Of a stretch of 64,000 nt of DNA, positions 25,769-35,477 are shown piece after piece. Origin of the DNA: Halopseudomonas maritima (lineage in GTDB: Bacteria > Pseudomonadota > Gammaproteobacteria > Pseudomonadales > Pseudomonadaceae); NCBI RefSeq assembly GCF_021545785.1, contig NZ_CP079801.1, positions 3,716,001-3,780,000 on the forward strand, given 5' to 3'. Numbering within the stretch: the first letter of the stretch is position 1; every line of letters begins with the position of its first letter. The position numbers were made by a program, and so were the translations under genes. The notes under the pieces are model-generated. The model was not told where the DNA came from. It did no database searches and worked only from the letters and a program-made list of their open reading frames with translations.

Positions 25769-26686
25769 ATGAACTCAATGTTTTATCTGCACCGGCTTAA
25801 ATGGGCCGGACTGTTGCTGGTGGCTAACGCCGGGCTGCTGCTGTATCTCAGCCTGGGCGACCTCAAGACCACGCCTAGCTGGTCATGGACAGACATTGCC
25901 GGGGAGGGCGGCTCGGCGGCGCTGGTGCTGGTATGGCTGGGCCTGCTGCTCAAGGGGCGGCCAGCCGGGCGGGTTACCAACCTGCTGTTTATCGGGCTGG
26001 CGTGCCTGTTTCTGTCGCTCTGGATGGACACGCTGGATGAGTTTGTCGCCTTGCCTGAGGCTTGGGTCTGGGACCACTGGCTGGAGTCGGCGCCGATGCC
26101 GGTGGGCTTTGTGCTGCTGACGATCGGCATCTATCACTGGCACCGCGAGCAACTGGCGATCAACGCCCAGATGGTCAACCGCGAGCGTCATTTTCGCGAA
26201 CACCGCCAGTTTGACAAGGTAACGCCGCTGGCCGATGCCGGCTATTTGCGCAGTCAGCTTGCGGCGGCATTGCCTGAGGCCCAGGAAAACCAGCAGCCCC
26301 TGTCATTGCTGGTGCTTGATCTGGACGAGTTTCATCTGATCAACGCCCGCTACGGTCATGCAGAAGGGGACCGGGTGCTGCAGCTGGTGTGTCAGCAGAT
26401 GATGATGAATTTACGACGCCATGACTTGCTCTGCCGGCTGGCGGGTGACCGCTTTGCGGTGTTGCTGCCCAATACGTTAGAGGCGCAGGCGCAAACCCTG
26501 GCCCTGGAGCTGACCCAGTCGATTGCCCATCTGGCGTGTAAAAGCAGCCTGCAGGGCGAGCGGATTCCGTTGCGTGCCACCACGGTGGCGGTGATGGCCC
26601 GGCAGGACGATGCCGAGTCGCTGCTGGCGCGCAGCAACCTGGCGATGGCCCACGCCAAGCAGGCGCTTGAGCTCAAGCGGGCCTGA
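25769..26686 (+). CDS. Degenerate GGDEF-domain membrane protein
   Basis: 305 residues: about four membrane helices in 1-125, then a GGDEF-fold domain (about 150-305). The active-site motif is AGDRF at 225-229 instead of GGDEF/GGEEF, with the key Glu replaced by Arg, so diguanylate cyclase activity is unlikely. The I-site RRHD at 216-219 is kept at the usual five-residue distance, so it may bind cyclic di-GMP as a receptor. It ends 4 bp before the AraC-family gene. Confidence 0.85.
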   Translation: MNSMFYLHRLKWAGLLLVANAGLLLYLSLGDLKTTPSWSWTDIAGEGGSAALVLVWLGLLLKGRPAGRVTNLLFIGLACLFLSLWMDTLDEFVALPEAWVWDHWLESAPMPVGFVLLTIGIYHWHREQLAINAQMVNRERHFREHRQFDKVTPLADAGYLRSQLAAALPEAQENQQPLSLLVLDLDEFHLINARYGHAEGDRVLQLVCQQMMMNLRRHDLLCRLAGDRFAVLLPNTLEAQAQTLALELTQSIAHLACKSSLQGERIPLRATTVAVMARQDDAESLLARSNLAMAHAKQALELKRA

Positions 26687-26690
26687 CAGC

Positions 26691-27731
26691 GTGCGTAAAG
26701 CCATAGCAGACAACTGGCTAGATCTGGACTGCCGCTACCTTAGTGCAGGCAACCAGCCGGCTTGCGTGGTGGATCTGGCGCTGGCACGCGGCATAGACAG
26801 CCACCGCCTGCTACGCGGCAGCGGCTTGTTCTACGACGATCTGCTGGCGCTGGATGCTCGCGTGAGTACGGCGCAATATCTGCGTTTGCTGGACAATGCG
26901 CGGACGCTGCTAGACGCCCGTGATGCCAGCTTTTTGCTCGGACAGCGTTTGCTACCCGGTCATTTCGGGGCTGCCAGCAACCTGCTGTTGCAGGCTGACA
27001 CGCTGCTGCACGCTTTGCAGCATCTGGTTCGGTTCCGAGCCTTGCTTAGCCCCGCACTGGCGCCACGCCTGCATCTGGATACGCATCATCTTTACTTGTA
27101 CTGGGTTGAAGCCTTTGATTTGGGGCGCAGCCGACGCTTTGTGCATGAGGCGGCTATGACCGCAGTGACTGCGCTCAGTCGGGCGCTGCTGGCTGAGCGA
27201 TTGCCCTGGGAGTATCAACTGAACTGGTCTCAGCCTGACTATATCGAGCAGTACTGGGTCCATTTAGGCGAGAACTTACGCTTTGAGGCGCCGCTGACCT
27301 GCATGCGCCTGCCTCGCGCTTATCTGGCACATCGGCCGGCGGCGGCATCACCAACCCTTGGCCGCATAGCCGAGCAGCAGGCCGCTCTAGCGCTGGCTGA
27401 GCTGCCGGCTGCTGGCAGTCTGGGCGAGGCGGTATTTGACTACCTCTACGGGCTGGGTGGCCGGCGTGCGGGCCTGGAGCAGATTGCCGAGTCATTCAGT
27501 ATGAGCGCGGCGACCTTCAAGCGCCGCTTGCAACGCGACGGCTGCGGCTTTCAGACGCTGCTGGACCGCGTTCACGCGCAGCTTGCGATGGAGCTGTATC
27601 AGAGTCGGGGATATAGCCACGATCAGGTGGCAGCCTGCCTACATGTAAGCGATCGGACCAACTTCAGGCGATTGCTGAAGCGACTGACCGGCAAATCACC
27701 GGACAGTCTGCGTATTTGGCTTGAAAGTTGA
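26691..27731 (+). CDS. AraC-family transcriptional regulator
   Basis: 346 residues: an N-terminal arabinose-binding-like domain (PF12625 type, about 20-210) and a C-terminal pair of helix-turn-helix motifs (about 250-345, with ATFKRRLQRDGCGFQTLLD and the closing TGKSPDSLRIW). I start it at GTG 26691, four bases after the GGDEF gene, because the longer frame runs back into that gene. The close spacing suggests co-transcription. The target genes are unknown. Confidence 0.85.
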   Translation: MRKAIADNWLDLDCRYLSAGNQPACVVDLALARGIDSHRLLRGSGLFYDDLLALDARVSTAQYLRLLDNARTLLDARDASFLLGQRLLPGHFGAASNLLLQADTLLHALQHLVRFRALLSPALAPRLHLDTHHLYLYWVEAFDLGRSRRFVHEAAMTAVTALSRALLAERLPWEYQLNWSQPDYIEQYWVHLGENLRFEAPLTCMRLPRAYLAHRPAAASPTLGRIAEQQAALALAELPAAGSLGEAVFDYLYGLGGRRAGLEQIAESFSMSAATFKRRLQRDGCGFQTLLDRVHAQLAMELYQSRGYSHDQVAACLHVSDRTNFRRLLKRLTGKSPDSLRIWLES

Positions 27732-27754
27732 TGCTAATCAAGGCGTTATAACGC

Positions 27755-28573
27755 TTACTTGAGGCGTCGCTCGATACCCATTTGCATCAGGATCTTGGCG
27801 GAAATTTCCTCCACCGAGAAGTGCGTGGAGTTGATGAAGGGGATATTTTCCTTGCGGAACAGGTTTTCCACTTCACGTACTTCAAACTCGCACTGCGCAA
27901 AGCTGGAGTAGCGGCTATTGGGGCGACGTTCGTTGCGGATGCCCTGCAGGCGATCCGGGTCAATGGTCAGGCCGAACAGCTTGTGTTTGTGCTGTTTGAG
28001 CGCCTTGGGTAGCTGCAGACGCTCCATATCATCTTCGGTCAACGGGTAGTTGGCGGCGCGAATACCGTATTGCAGCGCCATGTACAGGCAGCTCGGTGTC
28101 TTGCCGCAACGTGAAACACCCACGAGGATGATGTCCGCCTGGGCGTAGTGATGAGTGCGTGCGCCATCGTCGTTATCCATGGCGTAATGCACCGCATCAA
28201 TGCGGTCCTTGTAGTGCGTATTGTGCTGGATAGAGTGGGTCTTGCCCACAGAGTAGGACGACCCGTCGCCCAGTTCCTGCTCCAGCGGCGCCAGAAAGGT
28301 CGAGAAGATGTCGATCATGTAGCCCTGGGATTTCGCCAGTTCCTGTCTGATCTCGCTATTGACCACGGTATCAAAAATGATCGGCCGGGCCGCATCTTTC
28401 TCGGCAGCGGCATTGATTTGTTGTACCATGTCACGCGCTTTTTCCACGGTGTCCACGTAGGGACGCAGCAGCTTGGTGAACTGGATGTTCTCGAACTGTG
28501 CCAACAGACTTTGGCCAAGCGTCTCGGCGGTGATGCCTGTACCATCAGAAATGAAAAAAGCGGTGCGTTTCAT
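27755..28573 (-). CDS. ppsR: PEP synthase regulatory protein PpsR (kinase/pyrophosphorylase)
   Basis: 272 residues of the DUF299 family. It has the P-loop [10 protein letters not shown] and the N-terminal [12 protein letters not shown]. The protein phosphorylates and dephosphorylates phosphoenolpyruvate synthase, switching it off and on. It is divergent from its target ppsA, 154 bp away, the arrangement found in other Pseudomonas. Confidence 0.95.
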   Translation of the reverse strand: MKRTAFFISDGTGITAETLGQSLLAQFENIQFTKLLRPYVDTVEKARDMVQQINAAAEKDAARPIIFDTVVNSEIRQELAKSQGYMIDIFSTFLAPLEQELGDGSSYSVGKTHSIQHNTHYKDRIDAVHYAMDNDDGARTHHYAQADIILVGVSRCGKTPSCLYMALQYGIRAANYPLTEDDMERLQLPKALKQHKHKLFGLTIDPDRLQGIRNERRPNSRYSSFAQCEFEVREVENLFRKENIPFINSTHFSVEEISAKILMQMGIERRLK

Positions 28574-28727
28574 TCACGAAGCCTTAATATGTCGTCTCTC
28601 AAAGACAGGGCAACCCGGACCAACGGCCTGCGTGTCCCCCGGTGAACGGCATTGTGGCGCATTTGCAGCAGGCAGGCCAGTATGCCGCTGCCGCCAGAAT
28701 TATTAATTGATTGACGGAGAGATCACC

Positions 28728-31097
28728 TTGTTAGAGTACGTAGTGTCCTTCGAGCAGCTGGGTGTTGACGACGTGGAGCGAGTAGGCGGCAAGAACGCGT
28801 CGCTCGGCGAAATGATCAGCAACCTGGCCAACGCCGGCGTATCGGTTCCCGGTGGCTTTGCAACCACTGCACAGGCCTATCGGGAATTTCTCGAGCAAAG
28901 TGGTCTGAACGACCGCATCAACGCTGCGCTGGATGCACTCGACGTCGACGACGTCAACGCGCTGGCCCAGACCGGTGCCCAGATTCGCCAATGGGTCATG
29001 GAGGCGGAGTTCCCGCCGGCGCTGGACAAGGCCATTCGCGAGGCCTTTGACACCCTCTCCGAAGGCAACCCCAATCTGGCCGTTGCCGTGCGTTCCTCTG
29101 CTACCGCCGAAGACCTGCCCGATGCATCCTTCGCCGGCCAGCAGGAAACTTTCCTGAACATTCGCGGCGTTGACAACGTCATCTATGCCGCCAAGGAAGT
29201 GTTCGCCTCTCTGTTCAACGACCGCGCCATTGCCTACCGCGTGCACCAGGGTTTTGACCACAAGCTGGTTGCCCTGTCTGCCGGCGTCCAGCGCATGGTC
29301 CGCTCTGAAACCGGTACTGCGGGGGTTATGTTTACCCTGGATACCGAATCCGGCTTCCGCGACGTTGTGTTCATCACCGGCGCCTACGGCCTGGGCGAGA
29401 CCGTTGTACAGGGTGCGGTTAACCCTGACGAGTTCTATGTACACAAGCCCACGCTGGCTGCTGGCCGTCCGTCGGTACTGCGCCGCAACCTGGGCAGCAA
29501 GGCCATCAAGATGGTCTATGGCGATGAAGCCAAGGCGGGTCGCTCGGTCAAGACCGTGGACGTTGATCTGGCTGAGCGCAGCCGCTTCTGCCTGAGCGAG
29601 GAGGAAGTGGTCAACCTGGCCAAGCAGGCGGTGATCATCGAGCAGCACTACGGTCGCCCGATGGACATCGAGTGGGCCAAAGATGGTGACGATGGCAAGC
29701 TGTACATCGTTCAGGCCCGTCCGGAAACCGTGAAGAGCCGCAGCAGCGCCAATGTCATGGAGCGCTACCTGCTGAAAGAGAAGGGCACTGTGCTGGTAGA
29801 AGGCCGTGCCATCGGTCAGCGCATCGGTGCTGGTCCAGTACGCATCGTCAACGACGTTAGCGAGATGGACAAGGTTCAGCCGGGCGACGTGCTGGTCTCT
29901 GATATGACCGACCCGGACTGGGAGCCGGTCATGAAGCGCGCGAGCGCCATTGTGACCAACCGCGGCGGCCGTACCTGCCACGCAGCCATTATCGCCCGCG
30001 AGCTGGGCATTCCGGCCGTTGTAGGTTGCGGCAACGCCACCAGCGAGCTGAAAGACGGTCAGGAAGTGACTGTGTCCTGCGCCGAAGGGGATACCGGCCT
30101 GATCTACTCCGGTCAGCTGTCCTTTGACGTCAAGACCAACAGCGTCGACGCCATGCCGGACCTGCCGTTCAAAATCATGATGAATGTCGGCAACCCCGAT
30201 CGCGCCTTCGACTTTGCCAACCTGCCCAACGAGGGCGTAGGTCTGGCCCGTCTGGAGTTCATCATCAATCGCATGATCGGCGTGCATCCCAAGGCGCTGC
30301 TGAACTTCGACAGCCTGCCGCCAGACGTTAAGGACAGCGTGCAGAAGCGCATTGCCGGCTACAGCGCGCCGGTCGACTTCTATGTCGACAAGCTGGTTGA
30401 AGGCATCAGCACTCTGGCCGCTGCGTTCTGGCCGAAGAAGGTCATCGTGCGCATGTCGGACTTCAAGTCCAACGAGTACGCCAACCTGATCGGCGGCAAA
30501 CTGTATGAGCCCGAAGAAGAGAACCCGATGCTGGGCTTCCGCGGCGCCTCGCGTTACATCAGCGATTCGTTCCGCGACTGCTTCGAGCTGGAATGCCGCG
30601 CCATGAAGCGCGTGCGCGACGAAATGGGCCTGACCAACGTCGAAATCATGATTCCCTTCGTGCGCACCGTTGGTGAGGCCAAGCAGGTTGTTGAGCTGCT
30701 GGGTGAAAACGGTCTGAAGCGTGGCGAAAACGGCCTGCGTCTGATCATGATGTGCGAGTTGCCGGCCAATGCCCTGCTGGCTGAAGAGTTCCTGGAACAC
30801 TTCGATGGCTTCTCCATCGGCTCCAACGACCTGACTCAGCTGACCCTGGGCCTGGACCGCGACTCCGGCATCATTGCCCACCTGTTCGATGAGCGTAACG
30901 CTGCCGTCAAGAAGCTGCTGAGCAACGCGATTTCAGCGTGCCGCGCGGCCGACAAGTACATTGGTATCTGCGGCCAAGGCCCATCTGACCACCCGGACCT
31001 GGCGCGCTGGCTGATGGAGCAGGGCATTGAAAGCGTATCGCTCAACCCCGACTCGGTGATGGACACCTGGTTCTTCCTTGCCGAGAATGGCAAGTAA
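28728..31097 (+). CDS. ppsA: Phosphoenolpyruvate synthase
   Basis: 789 residues. The phosphorylated catalytic histidine is H418 in GGRTCHAAI. It makes PEP from pyruvate and ATP for gluconeogenesis. I choose the TTG at 28728 because a GGAGA ribosome site lies seven bases upstream and it gives the family start (M)[12 protein letters not shown]; an alternative TTG at 28707 would add seven residues. Regulated post-translationally by PpsR. Confidence 0.96.
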   Translation: MLEYVVSFEQLGVDDVERVGGKNASLGEMISNLANAGVSVPGGFATTAQAYREFLEQSGLNDRINAALDALDVDDVNALAQTGAQIRQWVMEAEFPPALDKAIREAFDTLSEGNPNLAVAVRSSATAEDLPDASFAGQQETFLNIRGVDNVIYAAKEVFASLFNDRAIAYRVHQGFDHKLVALSAGVQRMVRSETGTAGVMFTLDTESGFRDVVFITGAYGLGETVVQGAVNPDEFYVHKPTLAAGRPSVLRRNLGSKAIKMVYGDEAKAGRSVKTVDVDLAERSRFCLSEEEVVNLAKQAVIIEQHYGRPMDIEWAKDGDDGKLYIVQARPETVKSRSSANVMERYLLKEKGTVLVEGRAIGQRIGAGPVRIVNDVSEMDKVQPGDVLVSDMTDPDWEPVMKRASAIVTNRGGRTCHAAIIARELGIPAVVGCGNATSELKDGQEVTVSCAEGDTGLIYSGQLSFDVKTNSVDAMPDLPFKIMMNVGNPDRAFDFANLPNEGVGLARLEFIINRMIGVHPKALLNFDSLPPDVKDSVQKRIAGYSAPVDFYVDKLVEGISTLAAAFWPKKVIVRMSDFKSNEYANLIGGKLYEPEEENPMLGFRGASRYISDSFRDCFELECRAMKRVRDEMGLTNVEIMIPFVRTVGEAKQVVELLGENGLKRGENGLRLIMMCELPANALLAEEFLEHFDGFSIGSNDLTQLTLGLDRDSGIIAHLFDERNAAVKKLLSNAISACRAADKYIGICGQGPSDHPDLARWLMEQGIESVSLNPDSVMDTWFFLAENGK

Positions 31098-31129
31098 ACC
31101 GGTTTACCCTCACATTCAAGGAGAATGCC

Positions 31130-31615
31130 ATGCACTATGTAACGCCGGATCTGTGTGACGCCTACCCGGATGTCGCTGTGGTCGAGCCGATGTTCAGCAA
31201 TTTCGGTGGTCACGATTCCTTTGGTGGTCAGATTGTCACCGTGAAGTGCCACGAGGACAATTCCATCGTCAAGGAGCAGGTCGATCAGGATGGCACTGGC
31301 AAAGTCATGGTTGTTGACGGCGGTGGTTCACTGCGCCGTGCGCTGCTGGGTGACATGCTGGCCGAGAAAGCTGCCAAGAACGGCTGGGAAGGCATTATCG
31401 TCTACGGCTGTGTGCGTGACGTGGACGTGCTGGCCCAGACCGCGCTGGGCATTCAGGCGCTGGCCAGTCATCCGATGAAAACCGACAAGCGCGGTATCGG
31501 TGATCTCAACGTTGTGGTGACCTTTGGTGGCGTGACCTTCCGCCCGGGTGAGTACGTCTATGCCGATAACAACGGCATTATTGTTTCACCCGCAGCGCTC
31601 AGCATGCCCGAGTAA
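31130..31615 (+). CDS. rraA: RraA-family protein (RNase E regulator / HMG aldolase fold)
   Basis: 161 residues, the length and sequence of RraA, with conserved [12 protein letters not shown] and [10 protein letters not shown]. The family includes the E. coli RNase E inhibitor RraA and 4-hydroxy-4-methyl-2-oxoglutarate aldolases; sequence alone does not separate them. It starts 32 bp after ppsA with an AAGGAGA ribosome site and is followed by a hairpin at 31635. Confidence 0.88.
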   Translation: MHYVTPDLCDAYPDVAVVEPMFSNFGGHDSFGGQIVTVKCHEDNSIVKEQVDQDGTGKVMVVDGGGSLRRALLGDMLAEKAAKNGWEGIIVYGCVRDVDVLAQTALGIQALASHPMKTDKRGIGDLNVVVTFGGVTFRPGEYVYADNNGIIVSPAALSMPE

Positions 31616-31634
31616 GAGCATGTGACACCAGCTG

Positions 31635-31667
31635 GCGAGGGGGAGAGTAGCAATACCTCCCCCTCGC
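31635..31667 (+). terminator. Hairpin after rraA
   Basis: An 11-bp stem (GCGAGGGGGAG with CTCCCCCTCGC) and an 11-base loop lie 20 bp after the rraA stop. There is no T-run, so it may be an attenuating or RNA-protecting hairpin rather than a full terminator. Confidence 0.45.
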
Positions 31668-31715
31668 TGCGTTATAGCTGGCATGCAAGTGCTGCCAACC
31701 TACCCGGAGAGAGCC

Positions 31716-31976
31716 ATGTCAGACGACGATTCCCTGGAGCGCGCGCTGCGCGCGATGTTGCAGGACGAGCCTGTCAATCACGCAGCACGCAGCGATGATC
31801 AACGCTTGGACAGTGTCTTGCACCGGGCGCACTTGCACGGCGCTGCCGCGGATTTGCTCGGTCTGTTCAGTCGCTGGGGGTGGGTTTTGTCTGAAGGCGG
31901 TGCGCGCGGCTTAAAGCACCTGCGTCCAGTGCGACGTGACGCCGATGCAGTCTCACCTCAACCTTCCGAGCGCTAA
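31716..31976 (+). CDS. crfX: CrfX-like small protein of the sigX locus
   Basis: 86 residues, acidic N-terminus (MSDDDSLERALRAML), a hydrophobic-amphipathic middle (LLGLFSRWGWVL) and a basic tail. Its place directly before cmpX-sigX-oprF and its length match CrfX of Pseudomonas, a protein of unknown function; the sequence resemblance is modest. GGAGAGAG precedes the ATG. Confidence 0.65.
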   Translation: MSDDDSLERALRAMLQDEPVNHAARSDDQRLDSVLHRAHLHGAAADLLGLFSRWGWVLSEGGARGLKHLRPVRRDADAVSPQPSER

Positions 31977-32012
31977 CGAGCGGTCTATCTGTCTAATTTG
32001 GAGATTTCTGCC

Positions 32013-32834
32013 ATGGAGTTCGACGTCTGGAGCCAAAGCTTCGTTGCCGCCATGACCACGCTGTGGAGCAAGGTTGCCTCCTTTATTCCTGATCTGATTG
32101 CTGCCCTGTTCATCATTGTGCTGGGTCTGATCGTTGCCAAGATTGCCGACGCGGTTCTCGGCAAGGGGCTGGCGAAGCTGGGGTTGGATCGCCTGATGAG
32201 TGGTACGGGCGTCAACAAGATGCTGGCCCGAATCGGCATCAATATGCCGGTGTCCGCCATCACCGGGAAGGTGGCGTACTGGTTCATCCTGCTGACCTTT
32301 GTGGTCTCTGCCTCCGAGTCACTCGGGTTGGCCCGCGTGTCCTCTACGCTGGATGCCATTACGCTGTATCTGCCCAAGGTAGTTGGCGCTGCGCTCATTC
32401 TGTTGGGCGGCCTGCTGCTGTCGCATTTGGCAAATGGGGTCGTACGCGGCACTGCAGAGAGCGTTGGCGTTGAGTACGCCAGCGGTATCGGTCGTTTTGT
32501 GCAAGGTCTGCTGGTGATCATCACAGTATCACTGGCGATCGGACAGCTGCAGATCGAGACTGCGCTGCTAAACATGGTGATTGCCATCGTGCTTATCACT
32601 TTCGGTATGGCGGCAGCGTTGGCACTTGGCCTTGGCAGCCGTGACCTTGTGTCTCAAATCATCGCCGGAATATATGTACGAGAGTTATACCAGCCCGGTG
32701 ATGACATAGCGGTGGGTGACGTTGAGGGAGTGATAGAGGAAATTGGTACTGTCAAAACCCAGATTCTGAGCGCTGACGGACAGCTTATTTCGGTCGCGAA
32801 CCGTGAGCTGATCGAGCAGCAGGTGCGGCGCTGA
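32013..32834 (+). CDS. cmpX: CmpX-like small-conductance mechanosensitive channel
   Basis: 273 residues with four or five membrane helices and repeated glycine-rich helix segments; the closing region LYQPGDDIAVGDVEGVIEEIG followed by VANRELIEQQ is the MscS-family C-terminal beta part. In Pseudomonas CmpX is linked to membrane tension and to SigX activity. The ATG at 32013 has a TTGGAG ribosome site; an upstream TTG would add five residues. Immediately precedes sigX. Confidence 0.88.
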   Translation: MEFDVWSQSFVAAMTTLWSKVASFIPDLIAALFIIVLGLIVAKIADAVLGKGLAKLGLDRLMSGTGVNKMLARIGINMPVSAITGKVAYWFILLTFVVSASESLGLARVSSTLDAITLYLPKVVGAALILLGGLLLSHLANGVVRGTAESVGVEYASGIGRFVQGLLVIITVSLAIGQLQIETALLNMVIAIVLITFGMAAALALGLGSRDLVSQIIAGIYVRELYQPGDDIAVGDVEGVIEEIGTVKTQILSADGQLISVANRELIEQQVRR

Positions 32835-32871
32835 GCGCCGGTGTCAGCCGATAGCCGAAGATGTTGGTACC

Positions 32872-33459
32872 TTGACCAGTCCGAGCAGAACGCCCCGTCG
32901 CTATAATCCAGCCGATCTTGATGATGACGCGCTGGTCCTTAAGGCAAAAAGTGAACTAATTCACACTACTACTGCCTATGAGGAGCTGATGCGGCGATAC
33001 CAGCGAACTTTGTTCAATGTCTGCGTTCGTTACTTAGGCAACGAGCGCGACGCGGACGATGTCTGCCAGGAAGTAATGCTCAAAGTGTTGCACGGCCTCA
33101 AACAGTTCGAGGGCAAAGCCAAGTTCAAAACATGGCTTTACAGCATCACTTACAACGAGTGCATTACCCAGTACCGCAAGGACAAGCGGAAGCGTCGACT
33201 GATGGATGCGCTCAGTCTCGACCCCCAGGACGAGGGCGAGGAACAGGAAGTGCGAACATCCGATGGATCGGAAGGCTTGAGCCAGCTACTGGCGCACGTC
33301 AATCCGATCGACCGGGAAATTCTGGTGCTGCGATTTGTCGCAGAGCTGGAATTCCAGGAGATCGCCGACATCATGCACATGGGCTTGAGCGCTACCAAAA
33401 TGCGTTACAAGCGTGCGTTGGAAAAGTTACGAAACCAGATTGACAGTCCTTTCATATAA
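32872..33459 (+). CDS. sigX: ECF sigma factor SigX
   Basis: 195 residues with sigma region 2 (YEELMRRYQRTLFNVCVRYLGNERDADDVCQEVMLKV contains the -10-recognition helix) and region 4 (IDREILVLRFVAELEFQEIADIM). It closely matches SigX of Pseudomonas, which controls oprF and membrane lipid and envelope genes. No ATG is available in frame; the TTG at 32872 with a weak GAAG upstream is the best start, so the first residues are uncertain. oprF follows 90 bp downstream. Confidence 0.93.
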   Translation: MTSPSRTPRRYNPADLDDDALVLKAKSELIHTTTAYEELMRRYQRTLFNVCVRYLGNERDADDVCQEVMLKVLHGLKQFEGKAKFKTWLYSITYNECITQYRKDKRKRRLMDALSLDPQDEGEEQEVRTSDGSEGLSQLLAHVNPIDREILVLRFVAELEFQEIADIMHMGLSATKMRYKRALEKLRNQIDSPFI

Positions 33460-33549
33460 GGCTTGTATAGTTATCAGCGTAATTCGGCTATACTGCGTCG
33501 GAGTTTTGCGAAAGCTTAACGTCTTAATGGATTTGATGGGGATTCAAAG

Positions 33550-34509
33550 ATGAAATTGAAAAACACTGTGGGTCTCGTTGTTGGTGCCGCCGTTGCTGCG
33601 TCCAGCATGTCTGTGCTGGCCCAGGGTAAAGCCGGCTCTGTCGAGGTGGAAGCCTTTGCAGACCGCTACTTCACCGATAGCATGTACGACGCCAACGATG
33701 GCACTCTGGTAGGTGGCAGCATCGGTTACTTCGTCAATGACGATGTCCTGCTGAACATCGGTCTGGGCAAGTACAAAAACCTGGAGCACGAGCCGACCGA
33801 CACTGACGTTGACGGCACACTGCTGCAGCTCGAAGCGGTTCGCCACTTCGGCGCAGGTAATGTACGTCCGTACATCTCCGCCGGTCTGGCACACCAGGAA
33901 CTTGAGCCCGATGGAACCAACATCGAGGACCGCACCACCATGGCAATGGCCGGTGTTGGTATCAAAAACTACCTGAACGAGAACTTCTTCGTTAAGGCCG
34001 GTGTTGATGCGCTGTATGGCTTTGACCACGGTAATACTGAATGGCAGGCAGGTGTAGGCCTGGGTATCAACTTCGGCTCCAAGTCTGAGCCGGTTGCTGA
34101 GCCCGCTCCGGCACCTGCTCCGGTTCCGGTACCTCCTCCGGCCCCGGAAATGCAGTCGGTTCGCGTTGAGTTGGACGTGCTGTTCGACTTCGACAAGGAC
34201 ACTATCCGTCCGGAGTTCCGTCAGGACATTCAGAGCCTGGCTGAGTTCATGAAGACCTACCCGTCGGTAACTACTACCGTTGAAGGTCACACTGACTCCG
34301 TCGGTAGCGACTCCTACAACCAGAACCTGTCCGAGCGTCGTGCCAACGCGGTACGTGAAGCTCTGATCAGCGAAGGTGTAGACGGCTCCCGCGTCAGCTC
34401 TGCTGGCTACGGCGAAGCTCGTCCGATTGCTGATAACGCTACAGGCGAAGGTCGCGCGATGAACCGTCGCGTTGAAGCTGAAGTCGAAGCGCAGGTTGAA
34501 GTGAAGTAA
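33550..34509 (+). CDS. oprF: Major outer-membrane porin OprF (OmpA family)
   Basis: 319 residues: signal peptide (cleaved after VLAQ), an N-terminal eight-strand beta-barrel to about residue 175, a Pro/Ala linker (about 181-200) and an OmpA-like peptidoglycan-binding domain with FDFDKDTIRPEF and GHTDSVGSDSYNQNLSERRA. It lacks the cysteine pairs seen between the domains of some OprF proteins. A TATACT hexamer at 33489 upstream could be a -10, but no good -35 is visible. SigX control is expected from the locus. Confidence 0.95.
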   Translation: MKLKNTVGLVVGAAVAASSMSVLAQGKAGSVEVEAFADRYFTDSMYDANDGTLVGGSIGYFVNDDVLLNIGLGKYKNLEHEPTDTDVDGTLLQLEAVRHFGAGNVRPYISAGLAHQELEPDGTNIEDRTTMAMAGVGIKNYLNENFFVKAGVDALYGFDHGNTEWQAGVGLGINFGSKSEPVAEPAPAPAPVPVPPPAPEMQSVRVELDVLFDFDKDTIRPEFRQDIQSLAEFMKTYPSVTTTVEGHTDSVGSDSYNQNLSERRANAVREALISEGVDGSRVSSAGYGEARPIADNATGEGRAMNRRVEAEVEAQVEVK

Positions 34510-34523
34510 GCTTCACTTTTCAG

Positions 34524-34553
34524 AAAAAACCCGGCCAATGGCCGGGTTTTTTT
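34524..34553. terminator. Bidirectional terminator after oprF
   Basis: CCCGGCC pairs with GGCCGGG across AAT, flanked by A6 on one side and T7 on the other, so it can end both oprF and the convergent thioesterase gene. Confidence 0.92.
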
Positions 34554-34572
34554 GTGCCTGAAACACGCTGGC

Positions 34573-35034
34573 TCAGGCTGGGGTGTTTTCAGCTTCCACG
34601 CTGTTGACGCCAGGAAAGCGAACGCGGAAATCTTCCGGCATGGGGCGCACTTTGCTGCTGGCAAAGTGATAGAAAACAAAGCCGGATTTTGCCAGTGCAA
34701 CCAGTTCGCCATTACTTGCCTTGCTGATACGGAAGATGATGTCGCCGCCATATCTGTTCAAGTCCATCAGGCCAACTTCAAAGATCAGAGCATCGCGCGC
34801 AAAAGCTTCGCGCAGGTAGGTCGTGGCCAGGTCGGTAACAATGATTCCGACGCCTTTCTCGCTGACTTCCTCAATACCGAACTGGTACAGAAAACGGGCT
34901 CGCGCCTCAGAAATCATCGAGATCATGGAGTCGTTCGCCAAGTGATTGGCACCGTTGATATCGGTGATGCGAACGGTTAGTTGGGTGGTGAAGTAAAACT
35001 GGTTCTCGGGAAAGTCCAGATGCAGACGCGCCAT
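34573..35034 (-). CDS. Acyl-CoA thioesterase-like hot-dog protein
   Basis: 153 residues with a hot-dog-fold 4HBT pattern: RITDINGANHLANDSMISMISEAR near the N-terminus (an Asn/His loop like the YbgC/4HBT catalytic turn) and TYLREAFARDALIFEVGLMDL. It probably hydrolyses an acyl- or aroyl-CoA thioester in the cytoplasm; the substrate is unknown. Convergent with oprF. Confidence 0.8.
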   Translation of the reverse strand: MARLHLDFPENQFYFTTQLTVRITDINGANHLANDSMISMISEARARFLYQFGIEEVSEKGVGIIVTDLATTYLREAFARDALIFEVGLMDLNRYGGDIIFRISKASNGELVALAKSGFVFYHFASSKVRPMPEDFRVRFPGVNSVEAENTPA

Positions 35035-35477
35035 ACGGATAGAGCCTTGCTACTTGCGGTGAATTCATGGGGGAGGGCGGTGGCGCGTATTTTACCTGAG
35101 CGCCGCGGTACTGGACAGAAAAAAGGGTTCTTCGTGGAATTCCGACAGCGTACAAACAAGAACGCCGGCTTGGCAGAGAGTTATCTTGGGTTTATTCGGG
35201 TGCGTGAGAACCTTGAAGTCGCGGCGTTACTCGACTAATGATTGTCGTTATATGCCAAGTTTTTCTGCTCTGGTTTATGCCACGATGTAAAGATACAAAA
35301 ATGATAAAGAAACCGAGGTGACCGCTGTGACGCACAGGTGCTGCCGTCAGGATGTCCAATCGGGGCTGCCTGCGAACGGCGTACTACACGTCGCTGTGCC
35401 AACGCGCCTCTATCGTTTCTGCTGCTCTTATCCCAGTCCGTGCAGCGCTGTTGGCGCCACTTCCCAGAGAGGTTGAT
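35035..35477. other. 443-bp gap before the coniferyl-aldehyde-type dehydrogenase
   Basis: Open frames here are short and have no recognisable protein character. The AT-richer part around 35235-35310 is likely promoter territory. I see no hairpin, repeat or known RNA gene. Confidence 0.5.

Noticed and set aside
28731..30881. 716-codon minus-strand open frame opposite ppsA
   Set aside because: It mirrors the codon pattern of ppsA, has no recognisable domain and no ribosome site; it is a shadow of a GC-rich gene.
34981..35238. 85-codon plus-strand open frame in the gap after the thioesterase gene
   Set aside because: Begins antisense to the thioesterase gene, has no ribosome site and no recognisable sequence.
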